5,853 bases of DNA from [Eubacterium] saphenum (GTDB lineage Bacteria; Bacillota; Clostridia; Oscillospirales; Ruminococcaceae), in assembly GCA_004555855.1 (NCBI GenBank), contig SFJQ01000105.1:1-5853 (forward strand). The letters are read 5' to 3'. How positions within the stretch are numbered: the first letter of the stretch is position 1; each line of letters starts with the position of its first letter. The notes under the pieces are model-generated. The model worked only from the letters and a program-made list of their open reading frames with translations. It ran no database searches and was not told the origin of the DNA. Below are positions 5,745-5,853 of this stretch, in pieces. The position numbers were made by a program, and so were the translations under genes.

Positions 5745-5773
5745 TTGACAAATGAAAGAAAAGATAGTATAAT
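5745..5773 (+). promoter_or_regulatory. Perfect-consensus sigma-A promoter leading out of the window
   Basis: TTGACA (5745-5750), a 17-bp spacer and TATAAT (5768-5773) match consensus at all 12 positions. Transcription should start near 5780 and run rightward. The ~75 nt visible downstream have no ribosome binding site followed by an ORF, so the transcribed gene lies outside. It is divergent from the regulator promoter, with the two -35 elements about 78 bp apart. Confidence 0.85.
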
Positions 5774-5781
5774 ATATATGC

Positions 5782-5796
5782 TCCTCAGAAAGAGGA
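5782..5796 (+). other. Small stem-loop at the start of the outgoing transcript
   Basis: TCCTC (5782-5786) pairs with GAGGA (5792-5796) around the loop AGAAA. This 5-bp hairpin would lie at the very 5' end of the RNA from the promoter at 5745-5773. It could stabilise the RNA end or be incidental. No U-run follows, so it is not a terminator. Confidence 0.4.
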
Positions 5797-5816
5797 ACGG
5801 TTCAAGAACAAAATTG

Positions 5817-5838
5817 TGAAAAAATTTAAAGTTTTTCA
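5817..5838. repeat. Inverted repeat between the two outgoing promoter modules
   Basis: TGAAAAA (5817-5823) and TTTTTCA (5832-5838) form a perfect 7-bp inverted repeat with an 8-bp centre. It lies just upstream of the partial second -35. Its T-run and the following A-run also belong to the repeated promoter module, so it may be part of an UP-like region rather than an RNA structure. Confidence 0.4.
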
Positions 5839-5853
5839 TAAAAAGCTCTTGAC
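5831..5853 (+). promoter_or_regulatory. Second upstream/-35 promoter module, truncated by window end
   Basis: Bases 5831-5853 match 5727-5749 at 18 of 23 positions, at an offset of 104 bp, and end in TTGAC, the first five bases of a -35. The next base and the -10 lie outside the window. Tandem promoters of this sort are typical of rRNA and some tRNA operons. Confidence 0.5.

Overview
The window looks like chromosomal DNA of a Gram-positive anaerobe of the class Clostridia, probably near the Ruminococcaceae/Oscillospiraceae. The reasons are a Bacillus/Clostridium-type RlmN and PyrG, strong AAGGAG-type ribosome binding sites, near-perfect sigma-A promoters, and moderate-GC genes separated by very AT-rich gaps. 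The lineage is inferred from protein resemblance by memory, not from a search. I see no phage, transposon, CRISPR or RNA gene inside the window.

Left (1-1072): one plus-strand gene encodes the radical-SAM rRNA methylase RlmN. An extended -10 element lies at the window edge, and a hairpin that can serve both strands follows the gene. Centre (1074-4908): a convergent two-gene operon on the minus strand, pyrG (CTP synthase) then ppk (polyphosphate kinase 1). The genes are 15 bp apart, each has a good ribosome binding site, and a clear sigma-A promoter precedes pyrG.

Right (4994-5666): a small minus-strand cassette. A 67-residue Cro/C1-type helix-turn-helix regulator has its own consensus promoter and overlaps by an ATGA a small membrane ORF. 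That ORF in turn overlaps a second membrane ORF in another frame. The two membrane ORFs look like pieces of one multi-spanning protein interrupted at a 12-bp palindrome.

Right edge (5667-5853): no gene. It holds a consensus plus-strand promoter with an A/T-tract upstream region, a small leader stem-loop, and what looks like a second copy of the -35 region 104 bp downstream, cut by the window end. This tandem arrangement suggests a highly expressed operon, possibly rRNA or tRNA, just outside.

Most of the window is housekeeping: ribosome modification, pyrimidine nucleotide synthesis and phosphate storage. I do not see a convincing new biological system. The points most worth a second look are the split membrane partner of the regulator, the tandem promoters at the right edge, and three local departures from family norms: a Gln at the second catalytic-loop His of Ppk, and a His after the nucleophile motif plus a small internal duplication in PyrG.
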